Assembly (NCBI RefSeq): GCF_009811315.1
Contig: NZ_BLID01000006.1
Coordinates: forward strand, 186,001-250,000
Origin: Vibrio atypicus
GTDB taxonomy: Bacteria; Pseudomonadota; Gammaproteobacteria; Enterobacterales; Vibrionaceae
DNA: 64,000 nucleotides
Direction: 5' to 3'
The notes below the pieces were generated by a model. The model saw only the letters and a list, made by a program, of their open reading frames with translations, did not search any database and was not told the origin of the DNA. Position 1 is the stretch's first letter; every line of letters begins with the position of its first letter. Below are positions 47,100 to 58,021 of this stretch, one piece after another. The position numbers and the translations under genes were made by a program.

Positions 47100-47477
47100 C
47101 GGCTTTCTCTTACTTACTTCGGTAGCACCCTCTGGTGCGAATGGGCGCATTCTAACAGGAAGATGTCAGAATGTGTAATGGTGCCAAATCCCTATTACAT
47201 ATAGGGTTGTATGATTTAGACGCTGTTCGAGGATTTTTTCTCCTATTGCAAAACAGTTTTTTTACTAGCCATATAGGGCAAAAATATGGTATAAAGCGCG
47301 CCGGAAATGTGGTCAGTTCTCTTCGTTTCTCAATGATGAAGCGGCGAAGCTGGTCAGTTCCACATAAACTTTTATCTTTAAATCACACACATTCCGACAC
47401 ATATTCCGGGGTGCTGGGCAGAAGCCTAGTCGGAGTTATGGGGAATGTGGAGGCCTAACCCCATAGAGGATTATAAA
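47100..47477 (+). ncRNA. rpsB leader region (t44/S2 autoregulatory RNA)
   Basis: 378 bases between map and rpsB hold the divergent promoters and the leader of rpsB mRNA. The position equals that of the t44 (tff) RNA in E. coli, and the S2 protein represses its own operon through this leader. A TGGTATAAA extended -10 element at 47287-47295 is a likely promoter. The following 180 bases contain repeated TGGTCAGTTC blocks at 47309 and 47353 and a G-rich GGAATGTGGAGG segment before the start codon. Exact RNA ends are not known; the class assignment is by position. Confidence 0.6.
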
Positions 47478-48206
47478 ATGGCAACTGTATCAATGCGCGA
47501 TATGCTTAAAGCTGGTGTTCACTTCGGTCACCAAACTCGTTACTGGAACCCAAAAATGAAGCCATTCATCTTTGGTGCTCGTAACAAAGTACATATCATC
47601 AACCTAGAAAAAACTGTACCAATGTTCAACGAAGCTCTAGCTGAACTAGCTAAAGTTGGCGAGAAGAAAGGTAAAGTACTTTTCGTAGGTACTAAGCGCG
47701 CTGCATCTGAAGCTGTTAAAGAAGCTGCAATCGCAAGCAACCAGTACTACGTAAACAACCGCTGGTTAGGCGGCATGCTTACTAACTACAAAACTGTTCG
47801 TCAGTCAATCAAACGTCTAAAAGAGCTAGAAGCTCAATCTCAAGACGGTACTTTTGACAAACTAACTAAGAAAGAAGCTCTAATGCGTACTCGTGAAATG
47901 GAGAAGCTAGAGAAGTCTCTTGGTGGTATCAAGAACATGGGCGGCCTACCAGACGCTCTATTCGTAATCGATGCTGATCACGAACACATTGCGATTAAAG
48001 AAGCAAACAACCTAGGTATTCCAGTTTACGCTGTGGTAGATACTAACTCTAACCCAGACGGCGTTGACTACATCATCCCAGGTAACGACGATGCGATCCG
48101 TGCGGTACAGCTTTACCTAAACGCTGCTGCAACTTCAGTAACTGAAGGTCGTAACAAAGACGTAGCTGTTGCTGCTGAAAAAGATGGTTTCGTAGAAGCT
48201 GAATAA
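47478..48206 (+). CDS. rpsB: 30S ribosomal protein S2
   Basis: A 242-residue ribosomal protein. It begins [28 protein letters not shown] after the initiator, the S2 signature being split between the [14 protein letters not shown] and [20 protein letters not shown] segments. ATG at 47478 is chosen because S2 proteins start here and AGAGGA precedes it. Codon use is strongly biased (GGT, CGT, AAC), as expected for a highly expressed gene. First gene of rpsB-tsf. Confidence 0.97.
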   Translation: MATVSMRDMLKAGVHFGHQTRYWNPKMKPFIFGARNKVHIINLEKTVPMFNEALAELAKVGEKKGKVLFVGTKRAASEAVKEAAIASNQYYVNNRWLGGMLTNYKTVRQSIKRLKELEAQSQDGTFDKLTKKEALMRTREMEKLEKSLGGIKNMGGLPDALFVIDADHEHIAIKEANNLGIPVYAVVDTNSNPDGVDYIIPGNDDAIRAVQLYLNAAATSVTEGRNKDVAVAAEKDGFVEAE

Positions 48207-48275
48207 TAGCGGCTCCGAGTCACACTTAGTCTATGTGCAACTTAGTTGTCGCATAAACTGAGTTATAGTTATCAG

Positions 48276-48306
48276 CAGGGGCCGAAAATGTAGGCCCCTG
48301 TTTTTT
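48276..48306 (+). terminator. Intercistronic attenuator between rpsB and tsf
   Basis: CAGGGGCC / GGCCCCTG stem with a 9-base loop and a T6 run. In E. coli a partial terminator in the same place lowers tsf expression relative to rpsB. Confidence 0.82.
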
Positions 48307-48337
48307 ACCTTATTTCGAATCAACCGAGGAATAGAGA

Positions 48338-49183
48338 ATGGCAACTGTAACTGCTGCTCTAGTTAAAGAACTTCGCGAGCGCACTGGCGCTGGCATGATG
48401 GAATGTAAGAAAGCGCTTGTAGAAGCAAACGCTGATATCGAACTAGCAATTGAAAACATGCGTAAATCTGGCGCAGCGAAAGCAGCTAAAAAAGCTGGTA
48501 ACGTTGCTGCTGAAGGCGCGATCATCATCAAAGAAGAAAACGGCGTAGCTGTTCTTCTTGAAGTTAACTGCCAAACTGACTTCGTTGCTAAAGACGGTAA
48601 CTTCACTGCATTCGCAGAAAAAGTAGCGCTTGACGCTCTAGCTTCTAAAGCTACTGCTGAAGAGCTAGTTGCTAAGTTCGAAGAAGAGCGTGTTGCTCTA
48701 GTTGCTAAGATCGGCGAAAACATCAACATCCGTCGCGTTGCTTACGTTGAAGGCGCAGCAATCGCTTCTTACCGTCACGGTGAGAAAATCGGTGTAGTTG
48801 TTGCTGGTGAAGGCGACGCAGAAACTCTTAAGCACGTTGCTATGCACGTTGCTGCTTCTAAGCCTGAGTTCGTTAACCCAGAAGACGTACCAGCTGACGT
48901 AGTTGCTAAAGAGAAAGAAGTTCAAGTTGAAATCGCTATGAACGAAGGCAAGCCTCAAGAAATCGCTGAGAAAATGGTTATCGGCCGCATGAAGAAATTC
49001 ACGGGCGAAATCTCTCTAACAGGTCAAGCGTTCATCATGGAACCTAAGAAATCTGTTGGCGAAATTCTTAAAGAGCGTGGCGCTTCTGTTTCTACTTTCG
49101 TTCGCCTAGAAGTTGGTGAAGGTATCGAGAAAGCTCAAGAAATGAGCTTCGCTGAAGAAGTAGCAGCTGCTCAAAAAGGTTAA
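48338..49183 (+). CDS. tsf: Elongation factor Ts
   Basis: A 281-residue guanine nucleotide exchange factor for EF-Tu. The N-terminal UBA-like domain holds [16 protein letters not shown], and the core has the TDFVAKD motif near residue 80 that contacts EF-Tu. Strong codon bias agrees with high expression. It follows rpsB after an attenuator-like hairpin and ends at a clear terminator. Confidence 0.97.
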   Translation: MATVTAALVKELRERTGAGMMECKKALVEANADIELAIENMRKSGAAKAAKKAGNVAAEGAIIIKEENGVAVLLEVNCQTDFVAKDGNFTAFAEKVALDALASKATAEELVAKFEEERVALVAKIGENINIRRVAYVEGAAIASYRHGEKIGVVVAGEGDAETLKHVAMHVAASKPEFVNPEDVPADVVAKEKEVQVEIAMNEGKPQEIAEKMVIGRMKKFTGEISLTGQAFIMEPKKSVGEILKERGASVSTFVRLEVGEGIEKAQEMSFAEEVAAAQKG

Positions 49184-49207
49184 TCCTTAGAGACGCGTAC
49201 AAAGTTT

Positions 49208-49236
49208 AGACCGTAGCCAAGGCTGCGGTCTTTTTA
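49208..49236 (+). terminator. Terminator of tsf
   Basis: AGACCG(T)AGCC / GGCT(G)CGGTCT stem with an AA loop and a T run. Confidence 0.88.
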
Positions 49237-49332
49237 TGACTACCAGTTAAACGTTTAACCGTGATGAATGAAGATTGAATAGTCTTTATTCATGACTGTT
49301 AATCAATAACTCTCTTTTGGAAGGTAAACTCC

Positions 49333-50064
49333 ATGACAACGAACCCTAAACCAGCGTATCAACGTATTCTGTTAAAACTGAGTGGTGAAGCACTTCAAGG
49401 CGAAGATGGTTTCGGCATTGACCCAGCGGTTCTTGACCGTATGGCGCAAGAAGTAAAAGAGCTGGTTGAACTTGGCGTTCAAGTTGGTGTGGTTATCGGT
49501 GGTGGTAACCTTTTCCGTGGTGCTGGCCTTGCAGAAGCAGGTATGAACCGCGTTGTTGGTGACCACATGGGTATGCTAGCAACAGTAATGAATGGCCTTG
49601 CAATGCGTGATGCACTTCACCGCGCTTACGTAAACGCTCGCGTAATGTCTGCAATTCCACTGAAAGGTGTGTGTGACGATTACAATTGGGCCGATGCAAT
49701 CCGCGAACTTCGTCAAGGTCGCGTTGTTATCTTCTCAGCAGGTACAGGTAACCCATTCTTCACAACAGATTCTGCTGCATGTCTACGTGGTATCGAGATC
49801 GAAGCTGACGTAGTTCTAAAAGCAACAAAAGTAGACGGTGTATTTACGGCTGACCCAGTAGCAAACCCAGACGCAGAGCTGTATGATAAGCTTTCATTCA
49901 ACTCAGTTCTTGAAAAAGAGCTGAAAGTGATGGATTTGGCAGCATTTACATTGGCTCGTGACCACAAAATGCCAATTCGCGTATTCAACATGAATAAGCC
50001 AGGAGCACTTCGTCGCGTGGTAATGGGTGAAGCAGAAGGCACGCTAATCAGCGACGCAGAGTAA
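49333..50064 (+). CDS. pyrH: UMP kinase
   Basis: A 243-residue amino acid kinase family enzyme that makes UDP from UMP for all pyrimidine nucleotides. ATP/UMP-binding blocks [21 protein letters not shown] and [15 protein letters not shown] are present; GTP activates and UTP inhibits members of this family. It is separated by about 150 bases and a terminator from tsf, and by 103 bases from frr. Confidence 0.96.
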   Translation: MTTNPKPAYQRILLKLSGEALQGEDGFGIDPAVLDRMAQEVKELVELGVQVGVVIGGGNLFRGAGLAEAGMNRVVGDHMGMLATVMNGLAMRDALHRAYVNARVMSAIPLKGVCDDYNWADAIRELRQGRVVIFSAGTGNPFFTTDSAACLRGIEIEADVVLKATKVDGVFTADPVANPDAELYDKLSFNSVLEKELKVMDLAAFTLARDHKMPIRVFNMNKPGALRRVVMGEAEGTLISDAE

Positions 50065-50167
50065 CTCCAATCACCGTAGTGTAATGGAAAATTATGCTAC
50101 GGTATTGCCTTTTGAAGACTCCAACTTAGGCTTTCTTCGAGAAAGATTTACACATTAAGGTGATATT

Positions 50168-50725
50168 GTGATTAACGAAATCAAACAAGACGCTCAAGAG
50201 CGCATGGAAAAAAGCGTAGAAGCGCTAAAAAACAACCTTTCTAAAGTTCGTACAGGTCGTGCGCACCCAAGCCTACTATCTGGTATTTCTGTTGAGTACT
50301 ACGGTGCACCAACACCTCTAAACCAGGTAGCGAACGTTGTGGCTGAAGATGCTCGTACACTAGCAATCACAGTATTTGATAAAGAGCTGACTCAGAAAGT
50401 TGAAAAAGCGATCATGATGTCTGACCTAGGCCTAAACCCTATGTCTGCAGGTACAATCATTCGCGTTCCACTTCCTCCGCTAACGGAAGAGCGTCGTAAA
50501 GACCTAGTGAAAATTGTACGTGGTGAAGCTGAAGGTGCTCGTGTTGCTGTACGTAACATCCGTCGTGACGCAAATGGCGATCTAAAAGGTTTGCTAAAAG
50601 ACAAAGAAATTTCTGAAGATGAAGACCACAAAGGTCAAGATGAAATTCAAAAGCTAACTGACGCGGCTGTTAAACAGATCGACGAAGTGTTAGCAGCGAA
50701 AGAAAAAGAGTTGATGGAAGTCTAA
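50168..50725 (+). CDS. frr: Ribosome recycling factor
   Basis: A 185-residue tRNA-shaped protein that, with EF-G, splits the post-termination ribosome. N-terminal [21 protein letters not shown], central [22 protein letters not shown], and C-terminal helix are all typical. GTG is the likely start. A strong terminator ends the gene before uppS. Confidence 0.96.
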   Translation: MINEIKQDAQERMEKSVEALKNNLSKVRTGRAHPSLLSGISVEYYGAPTPLNQVANVVAEDARTLAITVFDKELTQKVEKAIMMSDLGLNPMSAGTIIRVPLPPLTEERRKDLVKIVRGEAEGARVAVRNIRRDANGDLKGLLKDKEISEDEDHKGQDEIQKLTDAAVKQIDEVLAAKEKELMEV

Positions 50726-50752
50726 TTCTCCAGAATCTCTAATCTTAAAGAG

Positions 50753-50780
50753 CGCTGTGCTCGCAGCACAGCGTTTTTTT
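50753..50780 (+). terminator. Terminator of frr
   Basis: CGCTGTGC / GCACAGCG stem with a 5-base loop and seven T. Confidence 0.9.
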
Positions 50781-50823
50781 ATGCTACTCTCTGTCCTTTG
50801 CTGTTTACCTATCAATTTCTTAT

Positions 50824-51579
50824 ATGCAAAACTCACATCTCTCTCCAGAAGTTCTTCCTCAACATATCGCAATTATCATGGATGGCAATGGCCGTTGGGC
50901 GAAAGCACAGGGTAAGCCTCGTGTATTTGGCCATAAAAATGGTGTTGCAGCGGTTCGTAAAACGATTTCTACTTCTGCGAAACTTGGTATTAAAGCGATT
51001 ACCCTGTTTGCGTTTAGCAGTGAAAACTGGCGTCGACCTGAAGAAGAGGTGGGTGTGTTGATGGAGCTATTTATTACCGTTCTATCGACGGAAATTAAAA
51101 AGTTGCACAAAAATAACCTACGATTACGAGTTATTGGCGATACTTCGCGATTCAATAGTCGGTTACGTAAGAAGATTGCTCAAGCTGAAGAGTTAACAGC
51201 AGGTAATACCGGTACAGTGGTTAACATTGCGGCCAATTACGGTGGTAAGTGGGACATTACTGAGGCGACGAAAGCGATCGCTTCAAAAGTAGCAGCAGGT
51301 GAATTAAACGCTGAAGAGATTGACGAAGCGTTGATCACTCAGCATTTGACTATGTCAGATCTACCTGAAGTAGATCTTATGATTCGAACTAGTGGAGAGT
51401 GTCGAATCAGTAACTTCATGCTTTGGCAAATGGCGTACGCAGAGATGTACTTTACGCCAATTTTCTGGCCAGAGTTTGATGAAAATAGCTTAATTGAAGC
51501 AGTGACTTGGTTTGTTAACCGCGAAAGAAGGTTTGGTTGTACCGGTGAACAAATCAAGGCATTGATGGAAAGCGAATAA
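50824..51579 (+). CDS. uppS: Undecaprenyl pyrophosphate synthase
   Basis: A 251-residue cis-prenyltransferase that builds the C55 lipid carrier for peptidoglycan and O-antigen. Family motifs: [11 protein letters not shown] (catalytic Asp), [11 protein letters not shown] and [18 protein letters not shown]. Usually DRISNF at the last motif; here it reads GECRISNF, a normal variant in vibrios. It starts the uppS-cdsA-dxr-rseP-bamA run, with cdsA 11 bases downstream. Confidence 0.95.
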   Translation: MQNSHLSPEVLPQHIAIIMDGNGRWAKAQGKPRVFGHKNGVAAVRKTISTSAKLGIKAITLFAFSSENWRRPEEEVGVLMELFITVLSTEIKKLHKNNLRLRVIGDTSRFNSRLRKKIAQAEELTAGNTGTVVNIAANYGGKWDITEATKAIASKVAAGELNAEEIDEALITQHLTMSDLPEVDLMIRTSGECRISNFMLWQMAYAEMYFTPIFWPEFDENSLIEAVTWFVNRERRFGCTGEQIKALMESE

Positions 51580-51590
51580 AGGATTCAAGT

Positions 51591-52433
51591 TTGAAACAAA
51601 GAATAATAACAGCGCTCATCCTTGCTCCATTGGTGATCTTGGGTATTTTTGAGCTATCTTTGCCATTATTCTCTCTTGCTATCGGCGCAGTGATGCTGAT
51701 TGGCTTTTGGGAGTGGACTCAATTTGTTGAGGCTAAATCTCGCTATGTCGCTCTTATCCCAGCTTTGGTTGTCAGTGCGCTCAGTCTTATGGTTATCCCT
51801 TTTGATGCAGACAGCCTAAATCAAGTCACACAGCCGCATTACCTCATGTTAGCGGCAGGCTGTATTTGGTGGATAGTATCCAGCTTGTTGGCGATTACAT
51901 ACCCTAAATCGGCCAGCTTATGGCAAAACTCGGCTCTTCTACGCCACGCTTTTGGTATTTTAACTTTGTTACCTTTCTTCTGGAGTGTGTTACTTCTGCG
52001 TGCCGAAGGGATCGAAACAGACGCATACCATGGTTCAAAACTCGTGCTTTATGTGTGCTTTATTGTCTGGGCGGCAGACAGTGGTGCTTACTTTACAGGT
52101 AAAAGCATGGGTAAACGCAAAATGGCGCCTCATGTGAGCCCAAACAAGACCATCGAAGGTTTGATTGGTGGGATTGTTACAGCAATTCTTGTTGGATGGG
52201 GTACGGCGACTTGGTTCGATATTGAATTTACCAGCCCATTAGTGATGATTTCGATTACACTGATTACAGTTGTTATCTCAGTTTTGGGTGATCTGGTAGA
52301 AAGCATGTTTAAGCGTGTTTCGGGTATCAAAGACAGCAGTAATATTATCCCAGGTCACGGCGGTGTTCTTGATCGTATTGATAGTTTGACTGCTGCATTC
52401 CCTGTTTTTGCATTTCTTTACTTCATTTTCTAG
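51591..52433 (+). CDS. cdsA: Phosphatidate cytidylyltransferase
   Basis: A 280-residue inner membrane enzyme with about eight helices. It makes CDP-diacylglycerol from phosphatidic acid and CTP, the precursor of all phospholipids. The signature near the C-terminus reads KRVSGIKDSSNIIPGHGG followed by VLDRID. TTG is the start codon, with AAAGGA upstream. The stop codon lies within a 20-base hairpin before dxr. Confidence 0.95.
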   Translation: MKQRIITALILAPLVILGIFELSLPLFSLAIGAVMLIGFWEWTQFVEAKSRYVALIPALVVSALSLMVIPFDADSLNQVTQPHYLMLAAGCIWWIVSSLLAITYPKSASLWQNSALLRHAFGILTLLPFFWSVLLLRAEGIETDAYHGSKLVLYVCFIVWAADSGAYFTGKSMGKRKMAPHVSPNKTIEGLIGGIVTAILVGWGTATWFDIEFTSPLVMISITLITVVISVLGDLVESMFKRVSGIKDSSNIIPGHGGVLDRIDSLTAAFPVFAFLYFIF

Positions 52434-52451
52434 GCAAGCTTCGGCTTGCCT
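52432..52451 (+). other. UUCG-loop hairpin at the cdsA-dxr junction
   Basis: AGGCAAGC / GCTTGCCT with a TTCG tetraloop, beginning inside the cdsA stop codon. No T run follows, so it is probably not a terminator; it may stabilise or protect mRNA ends. Confidence 0.6.
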
Positions 52452-52474
52452 AAGTCACAACTCGGTTTCTTGCT

Positions 52475-53683
52475 ATGCGTAAGCTAACAATATTAGGTGC
52501 AACTGGCTCTATCGGTGCAAGCACGTTTAAAGTCATCGAACAAAACCCTGAACAGTTTTCTGTTGTTGCACTAGCAGCGGGCGGTAACGTAGAGAAAATG
52601 CGTGACCTGTGCGTGAAATGGCAACCTAAGTACGCAGTGATGGCGTCAGATTCAGCCGCAATACAGCTGAAGAAGCAACTTGCTGAACTTAAGGTGGCAA
52701 CGGAAGTGCTCGCGGGTATTGATGCTATGTGTCAGGTTTCGTCAACAGATGAAGTCGATACCGTCATGGCTGCGATTGTTGGAGCGGCAGGCTTGCTGCC
52801 AACGATGGCTGCGGTGAAAGCCGGTAAGCGAGTGCTACTTGCGAATAAAGAAGCGTTAGTGATGTCTGGTCAGCTGTTTATCGATGCAGTCAAAGAGTCT
52901 GGCGCAGAGCTCATGCCTGTAGATAGCGAACACAACGCAATCTTCCAATGTTTGCCAAGCGATATTCAAACTAACCTTGGCCGTTGTGATTTAAATCAGC
53001 ACGGAATTTCGAATATCCTGTTGACTGGGTCTGGCGGTCCATTCCGCTACAGCGACATCGATTCGCTAAGTTCAGTAACACCAGAGCAAGCGATCGCTCA
53101 CCCAAACTGGTCGATGGGCCCTAAAATCTCCGTTGACTCTGCGACCATGATGAATAAAGGTCTGGAGTATATCGAGGCAAAATGGCTTTTCAATACTCAA
53201 CGCGATCAGCTTAAAGTGTTGATTCATCCTCAATCGGTGATTCACTCTATGGTCCAATACAAAGATGGCTCTGTCTTGGCACAAATGGGTGAACCTGACA
53301 TGGCTACTCCGATTGCACTAACACTTTCTTATCCTGAGCGAGTTTCTGCTGGTGTTGCTCCATTGGACTTCACTAAAGTGGGTGAGTTGACTTTCCTTAA
53401 GCCAGATTACAATCGCTACCCATGTCTTAAATTGGCCATTGATGCTTGTTATGAAGGCCAGCACGCCACAACGGCATTAAATGCGGCTAACGAGATTGCT
53501 GTGGCGGCTTTTCTGAATCGTCAGCTGTCATTCACCGATATTGCGGTGATTAATCAATCAGTTCTGACGAAAGTGTGTGCTGATACCTCTCAGTCGCACT
53601 GTAGCGACTTGGAAAGCCTTCTCGAGCTAGATAGAATGGCTAGAGATTTAGCAACGAAATGGGTTAGTGAGCGTAAGTTATGA
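52475..53683 (+). CDS. dxr: 1-deoxy-D-xylulose 5-phosphate reductoisomerase
   Basis: A 402-residue enzyme, the second step of the MEP isoprenoid pathway, making 2-C-methyl-D-erythritol 4-phosphate with NADPH. The NADPH motif [10 protein letters not shown] is at residues 7-16, and metal/substrate blocks [11 protein letters not shown] and [17 protein letters not shown] are intact. It is also called ispC and is the fosmidomycin target. The end overlaps rseP by 4 bases. Confidence 0.96.
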   Translation: MRKLTILGATGSIGASTFKVIEQNPEQFSVVALAAGGNVEKMRDLCVKWQPKYAVMASDSAAIQLKKQLAELKVATEVLAGIDAMCQVSSTDEVDTVMAAIVGAAGLLPTMAAVKAGKRVLLANKEALVMSGQLFIDAVKESGAELMPVDSEHNAIFQCLPSDIQTNLGRCDLNQHGISNILLTGSGGPFRYSDIDSLSSVTPEQAIAHPNWSMGPKISVDSATMMNKGLEYIEAKWLFNTQRDQLKVLIHPQSVIHSMVQYKDGSVLAQMGEPDMATPIALTLSYPERVSAGVAPLDFTKVGELTFLKPDYNRYPCLKLAIDACYEGQHATTALNAANEIAVAAFLNRQLSFTDIAVINQSVLTKVCADTSQSHCSDLESLLELDRMARDLATKWVSERKL

Positions 53684-55038
53684 CGGGTATTTTGTGGAAC
53701 TTTGCGTCTTTTATCATTGCGCTAGGCATTTTGGTTGCAGTTCATGAGTTTGGTCACTTCTGGGTTGCACGTCGTTGTGGCGTAAGAGTCGAGAAGTTTT
53801 CCATTGGCTTTGGTAAGTCAATTTGGAGCAAAGTAGGGAAAGATGGTACTGAGTACAGCATCTCAGTTATTCCTCTAGGTGGCTACGTTAAAATGCTCGA
53901 TGGGCGAGTTGATGATGTGTCTGAAGCCGACCAAGAATTCGCGTTTGATAAAAAGCCGCTTTGGAAACGCAGTGCAATTGTCGCTGCAGGTCCTGTATTT
54001 AACTTTCTATTTGCGATAGTCGCGTATTGGCTTGTCTTCATGATCGGTGTTCCTGCTGTCAAACCTGTGGTTGGCCAAGTTACGCCTTACTCAATTGCTG
54101 CAGAAGCGGGTCTCGAATCGGGAATGGAACTTAAATCTGTTTCTGGCGTCAAAACCGCAGATTGGGAATCGGTGAATATGGGGCTCATTTCCCACATCGG
54201 TGATGAACGTCTTACAATGACGGTTGCTCCTGCTGATGGTGTAGGTATTGAGCAAACAATCACGTTTGACCTAACCAAATGGAACTTTGACCCTGAACAG
54301 CAGTCTGCTATGTCAGCGTTAGGTTTTGTTCCATTTACGCCAGAAATCTCAACGACATTAATCAATATTACAGAGGGCAGTGCAGGTGAGCGTGCTGGCC
54401 TAAAAGAGGGTGATACATTAGTTACTATCGACAACAAACCCATTGAGGTTTGGCAACAAGTAGTCGATGCAATTCAGAAGCACCCTAACGCACCGTTAGC
54501 TCTAGAAGTGCTACGAGATGGTGAAAAGATAACGTTGACGATTGTGCCAGATAGCCGAGAAATGAAAGGCAAAGGTGAAGTCGGATTTGCGGGAATCGCT
54601 CCAGAGGTCGCAGAATGGCCGCAAAGTTATCGCTTCGACTTACAATTTGGTGTAATTGATTCTGTCGGGAAGGCCGTCGAGAAGACTGGACAAGTGATTG
54701 ACCTAACAATCAGCATGTTGAAAAAACTGATTGTTGGTGATGTAGGACTTAACAACCTAAGTGGCCCAATTTCGATTGCAAAAGGGGCAGGGACAACCGC
54801 TGATTACGGTCTAGTCTACTTTTTGGGCTTCTTAGCTCTAATTAGTGTCAACTTAGGGATAATTAACCTTGTGCCGTTACCTATGTTAGATGGCGGACAT
54901 CTATTGTTTTTTGCTATTGAGGCTGTAATAAGACGCCCAGTCCCTGAGAAAATTCAGGAAATGGGATACCGCGTTGGCGGTGCAATTATCTTCTCTCTTA
55001 TGGCAGTGGCAATTTTCAATGATTTTGCTCGTCTATAA
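53680..55038 (+). CDS. rseP: RIP zinc metalloprotease RseP
   Basis: A 452-residue site-2 protease in the inner membrane that makes the second cut in RseA, releasing the envelope stress sigma factor RpoE. The zinc motif HEFGH is at residues 22-26, same positions as in E. coli, and the second metal motif LDGGH is near residue 402. Two PDZ domains sit in the periplasm between (about 115-310). Coupled to dxr by a 4-base overlap. Confidence 0.95.
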   Translation: MTGILWNFASFIIALGILVAVHEFGHFWVARRCGVRVEKFSIGFGKSIWSKVGKDGTEYSISVIPLGGYVKMLDGRVDDVSEADQEFAFDKKPLWKRSAIVAAGPVFNFLFAIVAYWLVFMIGVPAVKPVVGQVTPYSIAAEAGLESGMELKSVSGVKTADWESVNMGLISHIGDERLTMTVAPADGVGIEQTITFDLTKWNFDPEQQSAMSALGFVPFTPEISTTLINITEGSAGERAGLKEGDTLVTIDNKPIEVWQQVVDAIQKHPNAPLALEVLRDGEKITLTIVPDSREMKGKGEVGFAGIAPEVAEWPQSYRFDLQFGVIDSVGKAVEKTGQVIDLTISMLKKLIVGDVGLNNLSGPISIAKGAGTTADYGLVYFLGFLALISVNLGIINLVPLPMLDGGHLLFFAIEAVIRRPVPEKIQEMGYRVGGAIIFSLMAVAIFNDFARL

Positions 55039-55076
55039 CTGGGCAAAGGTTGTAGTAAGGAATAACTAAAACAAAT

Positions 55077-57488
55077 ATGGCGATGAAAAAGATTCTGCTT
55101 GCCACGCTGCTTGCAACAAGCGTAAGTGCACATGGTGCTGAGAACTTTGTTGTTCAAGATATTCAAGTTGATGGCTTACAGCGTGTGACACTCGGTGCTG
55201 CGCTATTGAAAATGCCCGTTCGTATCGGCGATACCGTCGATAATCAGGATATCTCCCAAATCATTCGTGCTTTGTATGCGTCAGGCAACTTCGAAGACAT
55301 TAAGGTGTTACGTCAAGACAATGTACTAGTAGTGCAAGTTAAAGAACGTCCAACTGTGTCGAGTATCTCCTTCTCTGGCAACAAAGCGATCAAGGAAGAG
55401 CAGTTACAGCAAAACCTTGAGGCGTCAGGTGTTCGTGTCGGTGAAGCGCTTGATCGCACTACATTGGCAAACATCGAGAAAGGCCTTGAAGATTTTTACT
55501 ACAGCGTTGGTAAATACAATGCGAACGTAAAAGCTGTAGTAACTCCGCTACCACGAAACCGTGCAGACCTGAAGTTTGTCTTCTCGGAAGGTGTTTCGGC
55601 GAAAATTCAGCAAATTAACTTTATCGGTAACGAAGTTTTCACTGACGAAGATCTTTTAGGCCGCTTCGAGTTAAACGTGGATGTGGCATGGTGGAACTTC
55701 TTATCTGATGATAAGTACCAGAAGCAAGTTCTTGCCGGTGATATCGAAGCGTTAAAATCGTATTACTTAGACCGTGGTTACTTGAAATTTAAAGTAGATT
55801 CTACACAGGTCTCAATTTCTCCTGACAAAAAGGGCGTATACATTACCCTTGGTTTAGAAGAAGGTAAGCCATATAGCGTTAAGGATGTGAAATTCCGAGG
55901 CGACTTAGTGGTAGGTGAAGATGAGCTCGATGATCTCGTTTCATTCGAAATGGGTGAACTGTATAACGGTTCTGCTGTCACAAGCCTAGAAGAAAACGTA
56001 AAACGTCTATTGGGTGAAGCGGGTTACGCTTATCCACAGGTCCGTACGATTTCTGAGTTTGATGATGAGACTCAAGAAGTGTCATTGGTTGTGAATATCG
56101 AAGCAGGTAAACGAATCTATGTTCGTGACATTCGTTTCGTTGGTAACAACTCAACTAAAGATGAAGTTCTGCGTCGTGAAATGCGTCAGATGGAAGGCAG
56201 TTGGTTAAACTCGAAGTCTATTGATACCGGTAAAAACCGTTTGAACCGTCTTGGTTTCTTCGAAACCGTTGATGTACAGACTGTTCGTGTTCCTGGTAGC
56301 GAAGACCAAGTGGACTTGGTCTACAGCGTCAAAGAAGCAAACTCAGGCAGCGTTAACTTTGGTATCGGCTACGGTACAGAATCTGGCGTGAGCTTCCAAG
56401 TTGGTCTTCAGCAAGACAACTTCTTAGGTTCGGGTAACCGTGTTGGTATCAGCGCGATGATGAACGACTACCAGAAAAACGTAAGTCTGGATTATCGTGA
56501 CCCATACTGGAACTTAGATGGTGTGAGCCTAGGCGGTAAGATCTTCTACAATCAGTTCGAAGCATCTGAAGCAGGTATTGTTGACTATACCAACGAAAGT
56601 TATGGCACAAGCTTAACGTGGGGTTTCCCATTTGATGAGTTGAACCGCTTTGAATTTGGTGTTGGTTATACCCACAACAAGATCGGTAATGTACCAACGT
56701 ATGATCAAGCTCAGTTATTTGCTCAAAGTATCAACCAGGCTGATGGTGACATCATTACCAATGACTTTGACGTGAATGCTTCTTGGACACGCAATAACTT
56801 GAACCGTGGTTACTTCCCAACGGCAGGTAACTACCAGCGCGCATTTGCCAAAGCAACAGTGCCAAGCTCAGATGCTCAGTATTTTAAGCTTCAGTATGAT
56901 GTGCGTCAGTACATTCCGTTAACGAAAAAGCATGAATTCACGCTATTGATGCGCGGTCGTCTTGGTTACGGTAACGGCTATGGTCAAACGGATGGTAACG
57001 ATAACTTGTTCCCATTCTATGAAAACTACTATGCTGGTGGCTTTACAACGTTACGTGGCTTCCGTTCAAATACTGCGGGTCCAAAAGCGGTTTACACGGT
57101 GAACAGTAATCCATCAATTTGTAGCAGTTCATCATGTGTGAATGCGACAGACGACTCTGTAGGTGGTAACGCAGTGGCATTGGCAAGCTTAGAGCTGATT
57201 GTTCCAACTCCATTTGCTTCTGATGAAGCGCGTAGCCAAATTCGAACCAGTATGTTCTTAGATGCAGCAAGTGTTTGGGATACTGAATTCGTTTACAACG
57301 AAAGTGCGTCTTCAGATCGCTACTACATGGATTACTCAGATCCAACTAATTACCGTGCATCTTACGGTGTTGCATTGCAATGGATGTCGCCAATGGGACC
57401 TTTGGTCTTCTCGGTAGCGAAACCAATTGAAATTTACGAGGGTGATGACGAAGAATTCTTCACTTTCACTATCGGCAGAACCTTCTAA
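55077..57488 (+). CDS. bamA: Outer membrane protein assembly factor BamA
   Basis: An 803-residue Omp85 protein, the core of the machine that inserts beta-barrels. A signal peptide spans about residues 1-22, five POTRA domains fill about 25-425, and a 16-strand barrel follows, ending in phenylalanine. The essential LRGF motif of loop 6 (GGFTTLRGFRSNTAGPKAVY) is present, with two nearby cysteines (CSSSSC) placed like the E. coli loop 6 disulfide but closer together. AAGGA is 15 bases before ATG at 55077; the ATG two codons later is also possible. Confidence 0.96.
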   Translation: MAMKKILLATLLATSVSAHGAENFVVQDIQVDGLQRVTLGAALLKMPVRIGDTVDNQDISQIIRALYASGNFEDIKVLRQDNVLVVQVKERPTVSSISFSGNKAIKEEQLQQNLEASGVRVGEALDRTTLANIEKGLEDFYYSVGKYNANVKAVVTPLPRNRADLKFVFSEGVSAKIQQINFIGNEVFTDEDLLGRFELNVDVAWWNFLSDDKYQKQVLAGDIEALKSYYLDRGYLKFKVDSTQVSISPDKKGVYITLGLEEGKPYSVKDVKFRGDLVVGEDELDDLVSFEMGELYNGSAVTSLEENVKRLLGEAGYAYPQVRTISEFDDETQEVSLVVNIEAGKRIYVRDIRFVGNNSTKDEVLRREMRQMEGSWLNSKSIDTGKNRLNRLGFFETVDVQTVRVPGSEDQVDLVYSVKEANSGSVNFGIGYGTESGVSFQVGLQQDNFLGSGNRVGISAMMNDYQKNVSLDYRDPYWNLDGVSLGGKIFYNQFEASEAGIVDYTNESYGTSLTWGFPFDELNRFEFGVGYTHNKIGNVPTYDQAQLFAQSINQADGDIITNDFDVNASWTRNNLNRGYFPTAGNYQRAFAKATVPSSDAQYFKLQYDVRQYIPLTKKHEFTLLMRGRLGYGNGYGQTDGNDNLFPFYENYYAGGFTTLRGFRSNTAGPKAVYTVNSNPSICSSSSCVNATDDSVGGNAVALASLELIVPTPFASDEARSQIRTSMFLDAASVWDTEFVYNESASSDRYYMDYSDPTNYRASYGVALQWMSPMGPLVFSVAKPIEIYEGDDEEFFTFTIGRTF

Positions 57489-57505
57489 TTCAAAGGAAAT
57501 ATAAA

Positions 57506-58015
57506 GTGAATAAAACGATTAAAGCGGCTGGTCTTGGCCTTCTAGTAATGACATCTTCTCTATTTGCACAGGCGGCTGAAGCGGCGCAAAAAGTGGGGTA
57601 TGTAAATACTGCTCAAGTCTTCCAGTCTCTTCCTCAACGTGAAGTTGTGCTGCAAAAGATGCAAGAAGAGTTCAAAGACAAGGCGGATGAACTTAAGTCT
57701 ATTCAGGCTCAAGCTAAGACAAAAATTGAAAAGCTTAAGCGTGACGGCGAGCTACTAGGTCAAGAAGAAATCGAAAAGCTTCGCATTGAAATTGGCCAGC
57801 TAGACAGCAAGTACAAAATCAAAGCACAAGCGCTAGAGCAAGCATCTGCACGACGTGAAGCTCAAGAGAAGCAAAAACTATTCAAAGTTATTCAAGACGC
57901 TGTGAAGAAAGTCGCTGAAAAAGAAGGCTACGATATCATTGTTGATATTCAAACAATGCAGTACGGCAAGCCTGAATTCAATATTTCAGAAAAAGTAATC
58001 AAACAACTAAAATAA
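57506..58015 (+). CDS. skp: Periplasmic chaperone Skp (OmpH)
   Basis: A 169-residue periplasmic chaperone that holds unfolded outer membrane proteins and passes them to Bam. Signal peptide about 1-26, then a short beta part (VGYVNTAQVFQSLP) and two long, charged helices forming the tentacle, rich in Lys, Glu and Gln. The start is GTG at 57506, with AAAGGAAATA upstream. Directly after bamA, as in almost all relatives. Confidence 0.94.
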   Translation: MNKTIKAAGLGLLVMTSSLFAQAAEAAQKVGYVNTAQVFQSLPQREVVLQKMQEEFKDKADELKSIQAQAKTKIEKLKRDGELLGQEEIEKLRIEIGQLDSKYKIKAQALEQASARREAQEKQKLFKVIQDAVKKVAEKEGYDIIVDIQTMQYGKPEFNISEKVIKQLK

Positions 58016-58021
58016 TCGTTT

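Noticed and set aside
47171..47458. 95-codon ORF across the rpsB leader
   Set aside because: Sits on a structured leader RNA, ends just before rpsB and has no protein-like features.
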